Origin: Leifsonia xyli
GTDB taxonomy: Bacteria; Actinomycetota; Actinomycetes; Actinomycetales; Microbacteriaceae
Assembly: GCA_001647635.1 (NCBI GenBank)
Contig: CP014761.1
Coordinates: forward strand, 1,798,001-1,862,000
Direction of reading: 5' to 3'
DNA length: 64,000 nt
The position numbers and the translations under genes are program-made. Positions 34,838-43,141 of this stretch are shown piece by piece (positions within the stretch are counted from its first letter, which is position 1; every line of letters starts with the position of its first letter). The notes under the pieces are model-generated. The model was given only the letters and a program-made list of their open reading frames with translations, made no database searches and was not told where the DNA came from.

Positions 34838-36025
34838 ATGCAGTACGGAATCTTCTCCGTCAGCGACATCACCCGCGACCCGGTGTCCGGTGTGACGCCG
34901 AGCGAGGCGGAGCGCATCGACGCGATCGTGAAGATCGCCACCCACGCGGAGGAGGTCGGGCTGGACGTCTTCGCCGTCGGCGAGCACCACAACCCGCCGT
35001 TCTTCTCGTCGTCCCCGACGACCCTGCTGTCCCACATCGCCGCCCTCACCAAGACCCTGACGGTGACGACCTCGACGACACTGATCACCACGAACGACCC
35101 GGTGCGCATCGCCGAGGAGTACGCGATGCTGCAGCACCTGTCGAAGGGCCGCATGGACCTGATGATCGGCCGCGGCAACACCGGTCCGGTGTACCCGTGG
35201 TTCGGCCAGGACATCCGCCAGAGCCTCCCGCTCGCCCTCGAGAACTACAACCTGCTGCACCGCCTGTGGCATGAGGACGTCGTGGACTGGGAGGGCCGGT
35301 TCCGCACCCCGCTGCAGGGCTTCACCTCCACCCCGCGCCCCCTCGACGACGTTCCGCCGTTCGTGTGGCACGGCAGCATCCGCACCCCGGAGATCGCCGA
35401 GCAGGCCGCGTTCTACGGCAACGGCTTCTTCGCGAACAACATCTTCTGGCCGAAGGAGCACTACGCGCGCCTCATCGCGTTCTACCGCGAGCGCTTCGAG
35501 CACTACGGTCACGGCACCGCGAAGCAGGCGATCGTCGGCCTCGGCGGCCAGGCGTTCGTCGCGAAGAACTCGCAGGACGCGAAGGACCAGTTCCGTCCGT
35601 ACTTCAACGAGGCCCCCGTCTACGGCAACGGCCCGACGATGGAGGAGTTCGAGGAGGCGACCCCGCTGACCGTGGGCAGCCCGCAGGAGATCATCGACAA
35701 GACGCTGACCTTCCGCGAGTGGGCCGGCGACTACCAGCGCCAGCTGTTCCTCGTCGACCACGCCGGCCTCCCGCTGAAGACCGTGCTCGAGCAGCTCGAC
35801 CTGCTCGGCGAGCACGTCATCCCGGTGCTGCGCAAGGAGACCGAGGCCCGCAAGGACCCGGAGACCCCCGAGGCCCCGACCCACGCGTCGCTCGTCAAGG
35901 CCAAGTACGGCGACGCCGACCCGCGTCAGCCGCGCCCGAACGCGAACCGCGGCGACAACGTCACCGGCGCGTCCCCCTACCAGGACACCGAGGAGCAGTT
36001 CCAGGCCAGCTACCCGGCGCTCTGA
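34838..36025 (+). CDS. LLM class flavin-dependent oxidoreductase, CE1758 family
   Basis: 395 residues, luciferase-like (bacterial TIM barrel) monooxygenase. MQYGIFSVSDIT, FAVGEHHNPPFFSSSPTTLLSHIAA, VRIAEEYAMLQHLSKGRMDLMIGRGNT and PFVWHGSIRTPEIAEQAAFYGNGFFAN define it. A long C-terminal tail (about 335-395, Pro/Glu-rich) and the direct pairing with an FMN reductase mark the CE1758-type luciferase-like pair. It would use FMNH2 from the partner to oxidise an unknown substrate. AAGAGGAG precedes the ATG. Abundant CTG/CTC codons suggest good expression. Confidence 0.9.
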   Translation: MQYGIFSVSDITRDPVSGVTPSEAERIDAIVKIATHAEEVGLDVFAVGEHHNPPFFSSSPTTLLSHIAALTKTLTVTTSTTLITTNDPVRIAEEYAMLQHLSKGRMDLMIGRGNTGPVYPWFGQDIRQSLPLALENYNLLHRLWHEDVVDWEGRFRTPLQGFTSTPRPLDDVPPFVWHGSIRTPEIAEQAAFYGNGFFANNIFWPKEHYARLIAFYRERFEHYGHGTAKQAIVGLGGQAFVAKNSQDAKDQFRPYFNEAPVYGNGPTMEEFEEATPLTVGSPQEIIDKTLTFREWAGDYQRQLFLVDHAGLPLKTVLEQLDLLGEHVIPVLRKETEARKDPETPEAPTHASLVKAKYGDADPRQPRPNANRGDNVTGASPYQDTEEQFQASYPAL

Positions 36026-36066
36026 GCGACCCGGCACGCGAACCGACGAACGAGAGAAGGAAGATC

Positions 36067-36759
36067 ATGACCAGCACCGAGCAGCGGCCGTTCCGGGTCG
36101 TGGTGGTGAACGCGGGAGTCAGCGACCCGTCGTCCACCAAGATGCTCGCCGACCGGCTCGCCCTGCGCGTCGAGGCGAACGCCCAGCGCGACGGACGGAC
36201 GGTGGAGACGCTCAACCTCGACCTGCGCGAGCTGCTGCCCGAGCTGGGCGCGGCCCTCGCGTCCGGCCACCTGGGCCCGAAGTTCACGAAGGCGGTTGAG
36301 GCCCTGAAGTCGGCCGACGGCATCATCGCGACGGCGCCCGTCTACAAGGCCGGCCCGAGCGGGCTGTTCAGCTCGTTCTTCCAGGTGCTCGACAACGACC
36401 TGCTCATCGCGAAGCCCGTCGTCCTCGGCGCGACCGCCGGCACCGCCCGGCACGCGCTGGTCGTCGACGGCGAGATGCGGTCGCTGTTCGCCTTCCTCCG
36501 CACGATGACGGCGCCGACCTCGGTGTTCGCGTCGACGGAGGACTGGCAGGACTCGTCCCTCACCAAGCGCATCGACCGCGCGGCGCGCGAGCTCGTCGTG
36601 CTGATGGAGTCCGAGGTGGAGGCGAAGATCACCGACACCTCGTGGGACAGCTACCAGCACGAGTTCGGCTCCGCGGGCGGCAACGAGCTCGGGATCGACC
36701 TGGAGTCGGACCTCATGCGCCTCGCCACCGGCGGAAGCCTTCCCGCCACGCGGCGGTAA
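36067..36759 (+). CDS. NADPH-dependent FMN reductase, CE1759 family
   Basis: 230 residues, flavodoxin-like. FRVVVVNAGVSDPSSTKMLADRLA is the phosphate-binding loop, GIIATAPVYKAGPSGLFSSFFQVLD the flavin-contact and helix motif, and VVLGATAGTARHAL the third strand. It supplies reduced FMN to the adjacent monooxygenase, 41 bp upstream. GAGAAGGAAG lies before the ATG. The two genes form one unit that ends in a hairpin at 36782. Confidence 0.9.
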   Translation: MTSTEQRPFRVVVVNAGVSDPSSTKMLADRLALRVEANAQRDGRTVETLNLDLRELLPELGAALASGHLGPKFTKAVEALKSADGIIATAPVYKAGPSGLFSSFFQVLDNDLLIAKPVVLGATAGTARHALVVDGEMRSLFAFLRTMTAPTSVFASTEDWQDSSLTKRIDRAARELVVLMESEVEAKITDTSWDSYQHEFGSAGGNELGIDLESDLMRLATGGSLPATRR

Positions 36760-36781
36760 CGCGGACAGCCTTCCGTCCGCG

Positions 36782-36811
36782 AACGGGCCCCGGCGACCGC
36801 CGGGGCCCGTT
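36782..36811. terminator. Bidirectional hairpin terminator
   Basis: AACGGGCCCCGGC and its exact complement GCCGGGGCCCGTT, 13-bp arms, loop GACC. It lies between the convergent FMN reductase and membrane protein genes. Confidence 0.7.
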
Positions 36812-36818
36812 GCCGTTC

Positions 36819-37346
36819 TCAGAGGGATCGCGCGAGCCGCGTCGCCTGCTCGTCCGCGTCGGGCGCCCGCTCGGTTTCCATTCGGCGCGCCAGACGATAG
36901 GCCAGATACGCGGGGATGACGCCGAGCACACCGAACGACATGTCGATCAGCTGCCAGCCCACCGGAATGCCCCGCACGGCTCCCGCGATCAGGGCGAAAG
37001 GGATGACCATCGCGCAGGCGATCATGCCGAAGCGGAGCACCCAGATGTTGCGGACCGGGTCGCGGTAGGGCCCGATGAACGCGACGGCGATGACGAGGTG
37101 CGCGAAGCCGAGCCAGTCGGTCCCGTAGGAGAGGAACGGGTAGTCGCCGCCCGTGGTGACGAGTGCGGTGTGCACCCGGTCGATCCACTCCACCAGCCCG
37201 GGGAGCAGGTCCGGCGCCGGGCCGGCGTGCAGCATCGCGGACAGGACGCGCAGCTCCGCTTCGAGCGGGAAGGCGGTGACCCCGCTGACGACCAGGCCTA
37301 CGACGAAGACGACGATCCAGAACCGCGCGGCGGTCAGCGTGCTCAT
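36819..37346 (-). CDS. Multi-pass membrane protein of unknown function
   Basis: 175 residues with four hydrophobic segments (about 8-27, 82-98, 105-125, 133-152), a conserved-looking loop AGPAPDLLPGLVEWIDRVHTALVTTGGDYPFLSYGTDWLGFAHLVIA and GPYRDPVRNIWVLRFGMIAC. Short basic cytosolic tail. No family name is recognised with certainty. ATG six bases after TAGCGT (37358-37353), so probably leaderless. Confidence 0.75.
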   Translation of the reverse strand: MSTLTAARFWIVVFVVGLVVSGVTAFPLEAELRVLSAMLHAGPAPDLLPGLVEWIDRVHTALVTTGGDYPFLSYGTDWLGFAHLVIAVAFIGPYRDPVRNIWVLRFGMIACAMVIPFALIAGAVRGIPVGWQLIDMSFGVLGVIPAYLAYRLARRMETERAPDADEQATRLARSL

Positions 37347-37358
37347 GTCCCGACGCTA
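37344..37358 (-). promoter_or_regulatory. -10 box with leaderless start, membrane protein gene
   Basis: Minus strand TAGCGT (37358-37353), six bases CGGGAC, ATG. Confidence 0.45.
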
Positions 37359-37445
37359 TCGTCCAGCGCATCCCGGGTCGTCCGACGCAGGAATGATTCC
37401 GCCCGCGCGCGGTAGGGTGCAGGGTAGAACAGGGAGGTCTTGGGG

Positions 37446-38939
37446 TTGGACGTTCTCAGTGTGCTGCACTGGATCGGCGTGGTGGTCTGCCTGATCCTGG
37501 CACTGTCCGGCCTCATTCCGGTCATCGCCGCAGCGGCCACCTTCGTGGTCATCCCCTTCCACGCGTGGATCAACCACTACAAGAAGGCGGCGCCGTACCT
37601 CCCCCGTGTCGCCATCGTCGTCCCCGCCTGGAATGAGGGTGCGGTGATCGGCGCCTCCATCGACCGGCTGATGAAGCTCGACTACCCGCTCGAGGCGCTG
37701 CGGATCTACGTCGTCGACGACGCCAGCACCGACGACACCCCGGATGTAGTGCGCGGCCGTGCGGAGCAGTATCCCGGCAACGTGTACCTGCTGAGGCGCG
37801 AGCAGGGCGGCCAGGGCAAGGCGCACACCCTCAACCACGGCATCGAACGCATCCTCCAGGACGACTGGATGGAGGCGCTCCTCATCATGGACGCCGACGT
37901 CATCTACCTGCCGGACTCGCTCCGGCGCATGACCCGGCACCTGGCCGACCCGGACGTCGGTGCGGTCTCGGCGTACATCCGCGAGGGCAGCACCGAGCGC
38001 AACTACCTGACCAAGTTCGTGGGCGTCGAGTACGTGCTCTCGCAGCCGGCCGCCCGCCGCGCGCAGAACGTGCTCGGCGCGCAGGCGTGCCTGGCCGGCG
38101 GCGCGCAGCTGCACACCCGCGAGAACCTGCTGGCCATCGGCGGCCGCATCGACACGTCGTCGCTCGCCGAGGACACGATCACCACGTTCGAGACGCAGCT
38201 GCTGGGGAAGAAGGTCGTCTTCGAGCCGCACGCGCACGTCCTCGCCGAAGAGCCGAACCGCGTGGATGCGCTCTGGAAGCAGCGGCTGCGCTGGGCCCGC
38301 GGCAACGTGACGGTGACGGCCCGCTACTCCAAGGTGTGGTTCCGTCCGTCTCGCGTGCACCACCTGGGCGGCATCAGCTTCGGCATCGTCTGGTTCAGCC
38401 TGTGGCTGCTCCCGCTCATCATGATCACGTCGGCGATCGGTCTGGCCGGGCTGCTGTTCCTGCAGGACGAGCTGGCGACCGGTGTCTTCCGGGTGCTGTG
38501 GATCTCGGCGGCGCTCGCGTACCTGTTCGTGCTGATACTCGGCGCGCAGACCGACGGCTCGACCACCAAGCACACGCTCGGCCATGTGCTCCTGTTCCCC
38601 GGCATCATCAACATGCTCGTGATGGTGACCGCCCTGTTCCCGCCGGTGATGCTGGTCTGGCTTCCCGGCCTGTTCGGCTGGACACTGTCCGGGCCGACGC
38701 TGTTCGTGCTGACCCTCGCGATCTACATCTGGATCCCGTTCTCGATGGTCGTCGCGTGGCTCGCACGCCGCGCCGAGCGCACCCGCGCCGGCCGGTGGCT
38801 GGCCCCCGCGCTGATCTACCTCGCGGGCTACGGTTCGCTGCTCTGCGCCATCACGTTCGACTCGTACCTGAAGGAGCTGTCGGGCACAGAGGCGAAGTGG
38901 GACAAGACGGAGAAGGTCGGGCGGGTAGCGACGAGCTGA
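37446..38939 (+). CDS. Processive family 2 glycosyltransferase (BcsA/NodC/PgaC-like)
   Basis: 497 residues. Two N-terminal membrane helices, a cytosolic GT-A domain (about 55-290) with VAIVVPAWNEGAVIGASIDRL, VDDASTDDTP, LLIMDADVIYLP (DxD), AEDTITTFE and the QRLRW motif of processive synthases, then four or five C-terminal helices. This is the architecture of cellulose, chitin, hyaluronan and poly-GlcNAc synthases. The polymer is not predictable. Start: GGGAGG is eight bases from the TTG at 37446 and only two from the TTG at 37440, so 37446 is used. The -10 could be TAGGGT (37413-37418). Last intact gene before the accessory island. Confidence 0.87.
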   Translation: MDVLSVLHWIGVVVCLILALSGLIPVIAAAATFVVIPFHAWINHYKKAAPYLPRVAIVVPAWNEGAVIGASIDRLMKLDYPLEALRIYVVDDASTDDTPDVVRGRAEQYPGNVYLLRREQGGQGKAHTLNHGIERILQDDWMEALLIMDADVIYLPDSLRRMTRHLADPDVGAVSAYIREGSTERNYLTKFVGVEYVLSQPAARRAQNVLGAQACLAGGAQLHTRENLLAIGGRIDTSSLAEDTITTFETQLLGKKVVFEPHAHVLAEEPNRVDALWKQRLRWARGNVTVTARYSKVWFRPSRVHHLGGISFGIVWFSLWLLPLIMITSAIGLAGLLFLQDELATGVFRVLWISAALAYLFVLILGAQTDGSTTKHTLGHVLLFPGIINMLVMVTALFPPVMLVWLPGLFGWTLSGPTLFVLTLAIYIWIPFSMVVAWLARRAERTRAGRWLAPALIYLAGYGSLLCAITFDSYLKELSGTEAKWDKTEKVGRVATS

Positions 38940-38960
38940 GGGCGCATGTCGGAGTTTGCC

Positions 38961-39265
38961 TCACAAGTCGCGAACGTGAAGCACCGACCTGACACCGAGC
39001 CTCCGACGGAGACCGGCGTCATGCAGCGCATCCACGACGATCGCTGCGCCGATCCACTCCGCCCCGCTCATCTCGACGAGGCGTTTGCACGCGTCCGCCT
39101 GCGCGCCCGTATCGATCCAGTAAGGTCAGCCAGGTTGCTGGGATCCGTCTTGTCGCTCACCCAGCGGAACGTCGCGACCAGCCTGCGGCGACAATCCGCG
39201 TCGAATTCATTCACCCGTCGGCTATGTCCAATGAGCGTCGGCCCTCGCGTAATAATCCCATCAAC
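38961..39265 (-). pseudogene. Remnant of a type I phosphoribosyltransferase-like gene
   Basis: Two pieces of one protein survive in different frames. The upstream frame reads RRRLVATFRWVSDKTDPSNLADLTG (39265 to about 39115), like the N-terminus of PRTase-type proteins that begin with a TFRWV motif. The downstream frame reads YWIDTGAQADACKRLVEM, then GAEWIGAAIVVDALHDAG and RRRLGVRSVLHVRDL to the stop at 38961, like the PRPP-loop strand and C-terminus of the same group. The middle (about 80 or more residues) is missing and the frames do not match, so the gene is dead. No start codon remains. It marks the border of the island. Confidence 0.5.
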
Positions 39266-39276
39266 TGACCGTCTCT

Positions 39277-39426
39277 ATGTATGTGGATGATGTGACGCTC
39301 TCGTCGGCTGGGTGCTGGGATTGGCACGCGCCGGGTTCAGACCCTTCGACGCCCTCCCTTGAATGGAACGGCGCTCCGCTGGCGCTGGCCGCAGACGAAG
39401 CGAAAGCCGACAAGGGAATCCTGTGA
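39277..39426 (+). CDS. Short hypothetical frame, possibly a gene remnant
   Basis: 49 residues from ATG 39277 (MYVDDVTLSSAGCWDWHAPG ... EAKADKGIL). No ribosome-binding site and no recognised family. The stop overlaps the GTG of the next frame (GTGA at 39423), which suggests that a real gene once ended here. It may be the tail of a longer lost gene. Confidence 0.3.
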   Translation: MYVDDVTLSSAGCWDWHAPGSDPSTPSLEWNGAPLALAADEAKADKGIL

Positions 39427-39770
39427 CGGACGCACTCATTCCGATCGAGCACCGAATGGTCATTACTGACGAAGTGGCTCGCCGATGCGCGCGGGCTGCA
39501 GGCCGCTACATCGCGTTCCAACCGCGGATTCTCGTTCCCGCTTCTCTCGCCCTTGTTGCGTTGATCCTCGTCGGCGGTGCAGATGCGATCCTTCGGGAGG
39601 ACGTAGGCATGATGCCGCTATTCCTCCTCGCGGGTATCGGAGTCGCAGCCGGTTTGCCCGCGGGGCTGTTCGCGGTCGCAGTGCGCAGTATTCGTCGTCA
39701 GATTCAGGTCGGTGATGAGTGGGGCACGGGCCATTTGGCACTCTCTCCGACCTCATACTTTCGTTCGTGA
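39423..39770 (+). CDS. YcxB-like membrane protein, probably truncated
   Basis: 115 residues. A cytosolic N-terminus (IPIEHRMVITDEVARRCARAAGRYIAF), two membrane helices (about 36-53 and 64-86) and WGTGHLALSPTSYFRS at the end. The layout (two helices, then a strand with G..LSPTSF) is that of YcxB-like proteins, which normally continue for another 60 residues; here the frame stops just where that domain starts. AAGGGA precedes the GTG. The last 18 bases overlap the convergent gene, which may mark the break point. Confidence 0.45.
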   Translation: MTDALIPIEHRMVITDEVARRCARAAGRYIAFQPRILVPASLALVALILVGGADAILREDVGMMPLFLLAGIGVAAGLPAGLFAVAVRSIRRQIQVGDEWGTGHLALSPTSYFRS

Positions 39771-40181
39771 CTCGGCCCGCTCGAGGCACCTTACGAGGCG
39801 ACGCCATTTCCACAGACGCGGGCCATTGTCGAAGACAAAATCGCGCGGTGCTCGAAGAAGTTCCAATGCCCATCGACGCGGGACCTGCCGCACTTGTCGC
39901 TGCACAATCAGTATGAGATCCGTCTCATGGGGCACGTCAAAGAGAACAATGTCATCCGGAATCCACTCGTCTCTGAAGTCAGCTTCAGAGCTGTCGGAGA
40001 ATTCGAAAGTCGCCAGCACTTCGGACTGAACCTCCTCAATCAATTCGTCGAGGGCAAGAGCAAGTCTGACCTTCTCGGTATCGCTCAGAGAGAGAAGTCT
40101 CTTCTGCCACGGAAGATCGATGTTGTCCTCGGGCCGCGCGGAACGGTTCACATGAATAACGCCGTCTTCCGTCAACCACAT
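39753..40181 (-). CDS. Hypothetical soluble protein, possible orphan immunity protein
   Basis: 142 residues, acidic N-terminal half (DTEKVRLALALDELIEEVQSEVLATFEFSDSSEADFRDEW) and basic C-terminal end (RDFVFDNGPRLWKWRRLVRCLERAESRTKV). No signal peptide or membrane helix. AAGGGG is seven bases before the ATG at 40181; a TTG at 40199 is the alternative. Codon use is less GC-biased than in the flanking chromosome. Its position behind a truncated basic C-terminal frame (40268-40432) in an RHS island suggests an immunity gene left after loss of its toxin. That is inference; no family is recognised. Confidence 0.5.
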   Translation of the reverse strand: MWLTEDGVIHVNRSARPEDNIDLPWQKRLLSLSDTEKVRLALALDELIEEVQSEVLATFEFSDSSEADFRDEWIPDDIVLFDVPHETDLILIVQRQVRQVPRRWALELLRAPRDFVFDNGPRLWKWRRLVRCLERAESRTKV

Positions 40182-40267
40182 CTCTTGTCCCCTTCGCAAC
40201 CGTCTTCGTATCTAGAACCGATAGTGATCGACTCCCAGTTTCTTCTTGGTTCCCTTTTTAAGCGTGC

Positions 40268-40432
40268 CTACGTGGTAACGGTCTTGGAGTCACATAGGCC
40301 CCGAAACTTCTTGCATTGGCCAGGCTTGAGGTTCTTCCCGGACTTCGCGTCTTTCTTCGCTTCCTTCTTCCCGCTTCCGCGATAGAGCCGCATCCGCCGC
40401 TGCCGGCGAAACCGTCTTTGGCTCGGACACAT
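40268..40432 (-). CDS. Short Lys/Arg-rich frame, possible toxin C-terminal remnant
   Basis: 54 residues from ATG 40432 (MCPSQRRFRRQRRMRLYRG) to TAG at 40268, with a very basic middle (GSGKKEAKKDAKSGKNLKPG) and QCKKFRGLCDSKTVTT at the end. The composition changes from random-like to protein-like after residue 14, so an alternative start is ATG 40393 (41 residues). It lies between immunity-like genes on the same strand and could be the end of a nuclease-like toxin tip. Weak evidence only. Confidence 0.3.
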   Translation of the reverse strand: MCPSQRRFRRQRRMRLYRGSGKKEAKKDAKSGKNLKPGQCKKFRGLCDSKTVTT

Positions 40433-40449
40433 GCTCACCAGACCCATCG

Positions 40450-40995
40450 CTATCGATGCATCTTCGTCGACGCCGCGTTTTTGCCGAACAGGAGCTCTGC
40501 GACATTGTCCGTGTAGGCGCTCTGCGGGATCACCCAGATGCCGGCGTCATCCAACTCAGCGCTGAACTCCGACCATGAGATGTCCCTCAGTCCGTCCACT
40601 AGACGGGGAAAGAAGTGACCATCGAGTGTCGCGTACTTTCCGAGCCACTCACCGTCGTCGTCCTGATAGGCGGTGATGAGCGAGTGAGCACCAGCCAAGG
40701 CACCCCGCACGTACACACCGATGATCGGACGATCCAGATCGAGCTGTGAGCGAGGGGGCAGTGCTGGACGGGCCCGCCGGAGGGACTGTTGGGGGCTGTA
40801 TTTCTTCCTCGTTGCTTTTCCGCGGAGGAAGTCGACGACAGAAGCAGCGATCATCAGAGCCCCAGCCACGATATAGCCGATTGGATCGGCGAGATTCTGA
40901 TAACCCCGTAGGTAAGAGACGAGGATCCCGAGCGGTACACCGCAGAGGACAACCACCAACCATCGACGTACGAACCATCCCAGATAGTCCTTCAA
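40450..40995 (-). CDS. Putative immunity protein of the orphan RHS tip, membrane-anchored
   Basis: 181 residues, start TTG at 40995 overlapping the tip stop as [33 protein letters not shown] gives a first membrane helix, [19 protein letters not shown] a second, then a basic linker ([26 protein letters not shown]) and a soluble domain with [27 protein letters not shown] and [16 protein letters not shown]. It is a clear paralogue of the protein at 42581-43141 along its whole length. The pair arrangement with a toxin-like tip is typical of immunity genes. The family is not known to me. Confidence 0.75.
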   Translation of the reverse strand: MKDYLGWFVRRWLVVVLCGVPLGILVSYLRGYQNLADPIGYIVAGALMIAASVVDFLRGKATRKKYSPQQSLRRARPALPPRSQLDLDRPIIGVYVRGALAGAHSLITAYQDDDGEWLGKYATLDGHFFPRLVDGLRDISWSEFSAELDDAGIWVIPQSAYTDNVAELLFGKNAASTKMHR

Positions 40996-42044
40996 TAGAG
41001 CCTCTTCCCAGCTTGGAGACGAGAGCCGTAGCTCCTGGCCCACGCCACCGACTGGAGCACTCCATAAATGTTGCCGCCAATCCGGAGCGGCCGTGCGGCG
41101 TTCTTCATGACCTTTCGATGCGTCGCCTTGATAGCGGCGCGCTTGGCCACGTTCGCCGGCTTTCCTCGGACGAATGCGGGTGCTCTCGCCAGCCGGACGT
41201 TCCGAACCACCTTTGAAACTACCGCGACAGCTTTGCCTGCTCCGAAAGTTGCGGCAGAGATGAGGTTCGCAGTTCCGCCCGCTACATCAGCGGTCGCCAG
41301 CTGGTAAATGCCGCGGGCAGCCGAGATTCCGGCCGAGACGGCGCCGCAGATCGTACAGCCGAACAAGGCGGCAATTCCGAGTGCGCCGGACACGTCGTCG
41401 GCGAACGCGCCCCAATCCCATCCCGTGGCCTTTCCTGTGAGGTCGTATTGGTTGATCGGGTCGTCCGGGTAGACGTAGTCGTTGGGGGTTCCGCCCTCGA
41501 CCGGGTCGACGGACAGGAACCTGCCAAGCCCGGGCACGTAGACGCGGGCACCCATCTCGATGAGGGCCACACTACCGGTGTGCTCGAACAGCTTCTGATG
41601 CTGACCCACCCACGCGTTCGACGTGTCCGTGCCCGGCTGGTTCGCCGGAACCGACGCGTCCGCAGCCGCCGTCCCGATCCGCCCGGTGACCGGGTCCACC
41701 GGCTGACCGAACGGGTCGTAGAAGAACACCGCACCGACCTGGGCGCCTGTCGGGCCGGCCGTGACCACCACATCGCCATGGACGTTCGGATACGACCACA
41801 CCCCATCCCCGGATACCGGACGAGTCAGGGTCACACCACCCGGCAGCGCCTGCGTCGTCCACACCAGGACACTGTCCGCGTTCAGCTCGGCGACCGGCGC
41901 ATCCCCGGTGCCGGAGAACACATACGTCGTCACCGACTTCTCACCCGACGTCGACACCGCCGTACGAGTCACCACCCGATCCAACGCATCCCGCACATAC
42001 GACACCGACGAACCATCCGCCGACTTTTCACTGCCCGGGCGCAT
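40992..42044 (-). CDS. Orphan RHS C-terminal cassette (RHS core end plus tip)
   Basis: 350 residues if begun at ATG 42044. From [17 protein letters not shown] on, the DNA is identical to the end of the large RHS gene for 719 bp (41308-42026), including [23 protein letters not shown]. The last 100 residues of the tip are homologous but diverged, most in the final 30 ([21 protein letters not shown]). It has no signal peptide and no N-terminal RHS body, so it cannot be secreted by itself. It is a spare tip which homologous recombination could place on the main gene. The start is uncertain; the frame is open to 42155. It may be translated by reinitiation 11 bp after the previous stop. Confidence 0.75.
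   Translation of the reverse strand: MRPGSEKSADGSSVSYVRDALDRVVTRTAVSTSGEKSVTTYVFSGTGDAPVAELNADSVLVWTTQALPGGVTLTRPVSGDGVWSYPNVHGDVVVTAGPTGAQVGAVFFYDPFGQPVDPVTGRIGTAAADASVPANQPGTDTSNAWVGQHQKLFEHTGSVALIEMGARVYVPGLGRFLSVDPVEGGTPNDYVYPDDPINQYDLTGKATGWDWGAFADDVSGALGIAALFGCTICGAVSAGISAARGIYQLATADVAGGTANLISAATFGAGKAVAVVSKVVRNVRLARAPAFVRGKPANVAKRAAIKATHRKVMKNAARPLRIGGNIYGVLQSVAWARSYGSRLQAGKRLY
41308..42026. repeat. 719-bp direct repeat, copy 1 (orphan cassette)
   Basis: Matches 43454-44172 base for base as far as I compared by eye. It covers the last part of the RHS core and the first ~45 residues of the tip. Sequence outside it diverges at once on the right side and gradually on the left side. Confidence 0.9.
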
Positions 42045-42055
42045 TTGCGGAACGT

Positions 42056-42565
42056 CTATCCGCTGACCATGAGGAAGCATAAGAGCCCGACGATCGCAAG
42101 GACCACGAACCCGGCGAGAGCGCCCGCGATCGGGTTTTCGAGGAGCCCCAGCCACTCAGTGACGCGCGGTGCATCCTTCCCGCGATGTCGACCGGGCCGA
42201 CCTGCTGTCTCGGCTGTCTTCATCCCTTCGGCGCTGGAACCCCGGGCCGCAGTGTCTCCGTCATCCTGTTCGAGGCTCTTTCGCCTTGGTGGGCGATACA
42301 GAAGATAAACGATCCCAATCAGCGCTATGCCTACGACTACCCAGACGGTCGTGGAGCTACCCAACACTCGCGCGGGGCCCAACAGACCCAAGATGCCAGC
42401 GCCAATTCCGATGACGATCAGAGCAACAGTTCCCAGCGTCGTCGTCCATCTTCTCGGCAACTTAGAACCCTTCCACCGACGACCGATCGTAAACGCAGCT
42501 TGGAAAATGAACCGCATTTTCGCGGCGTAAGGTTTGGCGAGGTCTGAGCCATGGAGTGGCACCAT
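42056..42565 (-). CDS. Three-helix membrane protein between two RHS cassettes
   Basis: 169 residues from ATG 42565; ATG 42517 is an alternative start. Hydrophobic helices near 45-65, 73-93 and 148-168; a long charged linker between (about 95-145, [19 protein letters not shown]). It follows the first immunity gene by 15 bp and precedes the orphan cassette by 11 bp, so it is part of the same string of genes. It is not similar to the two immunity paralogues. It could be the immunity gene of a third, lost tip or a piece carried in by recombination. No family is recognised. Confidence 0.55.
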   Translation of the reverse strand: MVPLHGSDLAKPYAAKMRFIFQAAFTIGRRWKGSKLPRRWTTTLGTVALIVIGIGAGILGLLGPARVLGSSTTVWVVVGIALIGIVYLLYRPPRRKSLEQDDGDTAARGSSAEGMKTAETAGRPGRHRGKDAPRVTEWLGLLENPIAGALAGFVVLAIVGLLCFLMVSG

Positions 42566-42580
42566 CCGAAGACAGCTGGA

Positions 42581-43141
42581 TCAACGGACAGGGTCGCCCG
42601 TCTTTCCTCTCCTAGGTCTCCATTTCCTATCGAAGAGCTTTTCGGCGATGACATCCGAGTACGTGCTCTGCGGAAGTACCCAGATGCCAGCATTGTCCAG
42701 CTCAGCTGCGAAATCAGCCCACGGTATATCCTTCAGCCCGTCCGCCAAGTGAGCGAACAGACGACCATCGAGCGTTGCATAACCGCCAAGCCACTCTCCG
42801 CCGGCGGCCTGGTAGACCGTGATCAATGAATGAGCCCCTGCGAGCTCGCCACGTACATACACGCCGACTATCGGGCGATCCAAGTTGAGTTGTGATCGTG
42901 GCGGCAGCGACGGACGAGCTCGATGCAGGGACTGCTCAGAATTGAACTTCTTATTCACGCGCTTTTCGCGGAGATAGTCGACAAGGGACGCCGCGATGAT
43001 GATGCCGGTGGCCAGAGGAATGCCGACGATATAGGCACCGACTGAGTACTCGTAATGCAAGGTGCCCAATATGCCAAGTGGGAACACGCACACAACAATC
43101 CATAGCCAGCGTCGCGCGAACCAGCGGAGGTACTCGCTCAA
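42581..43141 (-). CDS. Putative immunity protein of the main RHS tip, membrane-anchored
   Basis: 186 residues. The TTG start at 43141 overlaps the RHS stop as TTGA. Two N-terminal membrane helices ([35 protein letters not shown]), a basic linker with [22 protein letters not shown], and a soluble domain with [27 protein letters not shown] and [15 protein letters not shown]. Its paralogue lies at 40450-40995. Membrane anchoring suggests that the cognate tip acts at or in the membrane, or that immunity meets the toxin as it enters. The role is inferred from its position. Confidence 0.78.
   Translation of the reverse strand: MSEYLRWFARRWLWIVVCVFPLGILGTLHYEYSVGAYIVGIPLATGIIIAASLVDYLREKRVNKKFNSEQSLHRARPSLPPRSQLNLDRPIVGVYVRGELAGAHSLITVYQAAGGEWLGGYATLDGRLFAHLADGLKDIPWADFAAELDNAGIWVLPQSTYSDVIAEKLFDRKWRPRRGKTGDPVR

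Noticed and set aside
33278..36037. 919-codon minus-strand frame across the hydrolase, EamA and LLM genes
   Set aside because: Crosses three genes with solid family evidence; no recognisable domain and biased Arg/Val/Gly composition.
39261..39521. 86-codon minus-strand frame at the island edge
   Set aside because: No ribosome-binding site, no family resemblance, and opposite to the more protein-like YcxB-like frame.
39270..40450. Possible insertion sequence or integrase remnant in the island
   Set aside because: I looked for terminal inverted repeats, transposase motifs (DDE) and target duplications and saw none; no tRNA gene lies at either edge to serve as an attachment site.
40290..40505. 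71-codon minus-strand frame ([14 protein letters not shown] start)
   Set aside because: It overlaps the end of the second immunity gene and the basic 54-residue frame in a different phase; its Glu/Arg-rich content is the frame-shifted image of the Lys-rich frame.
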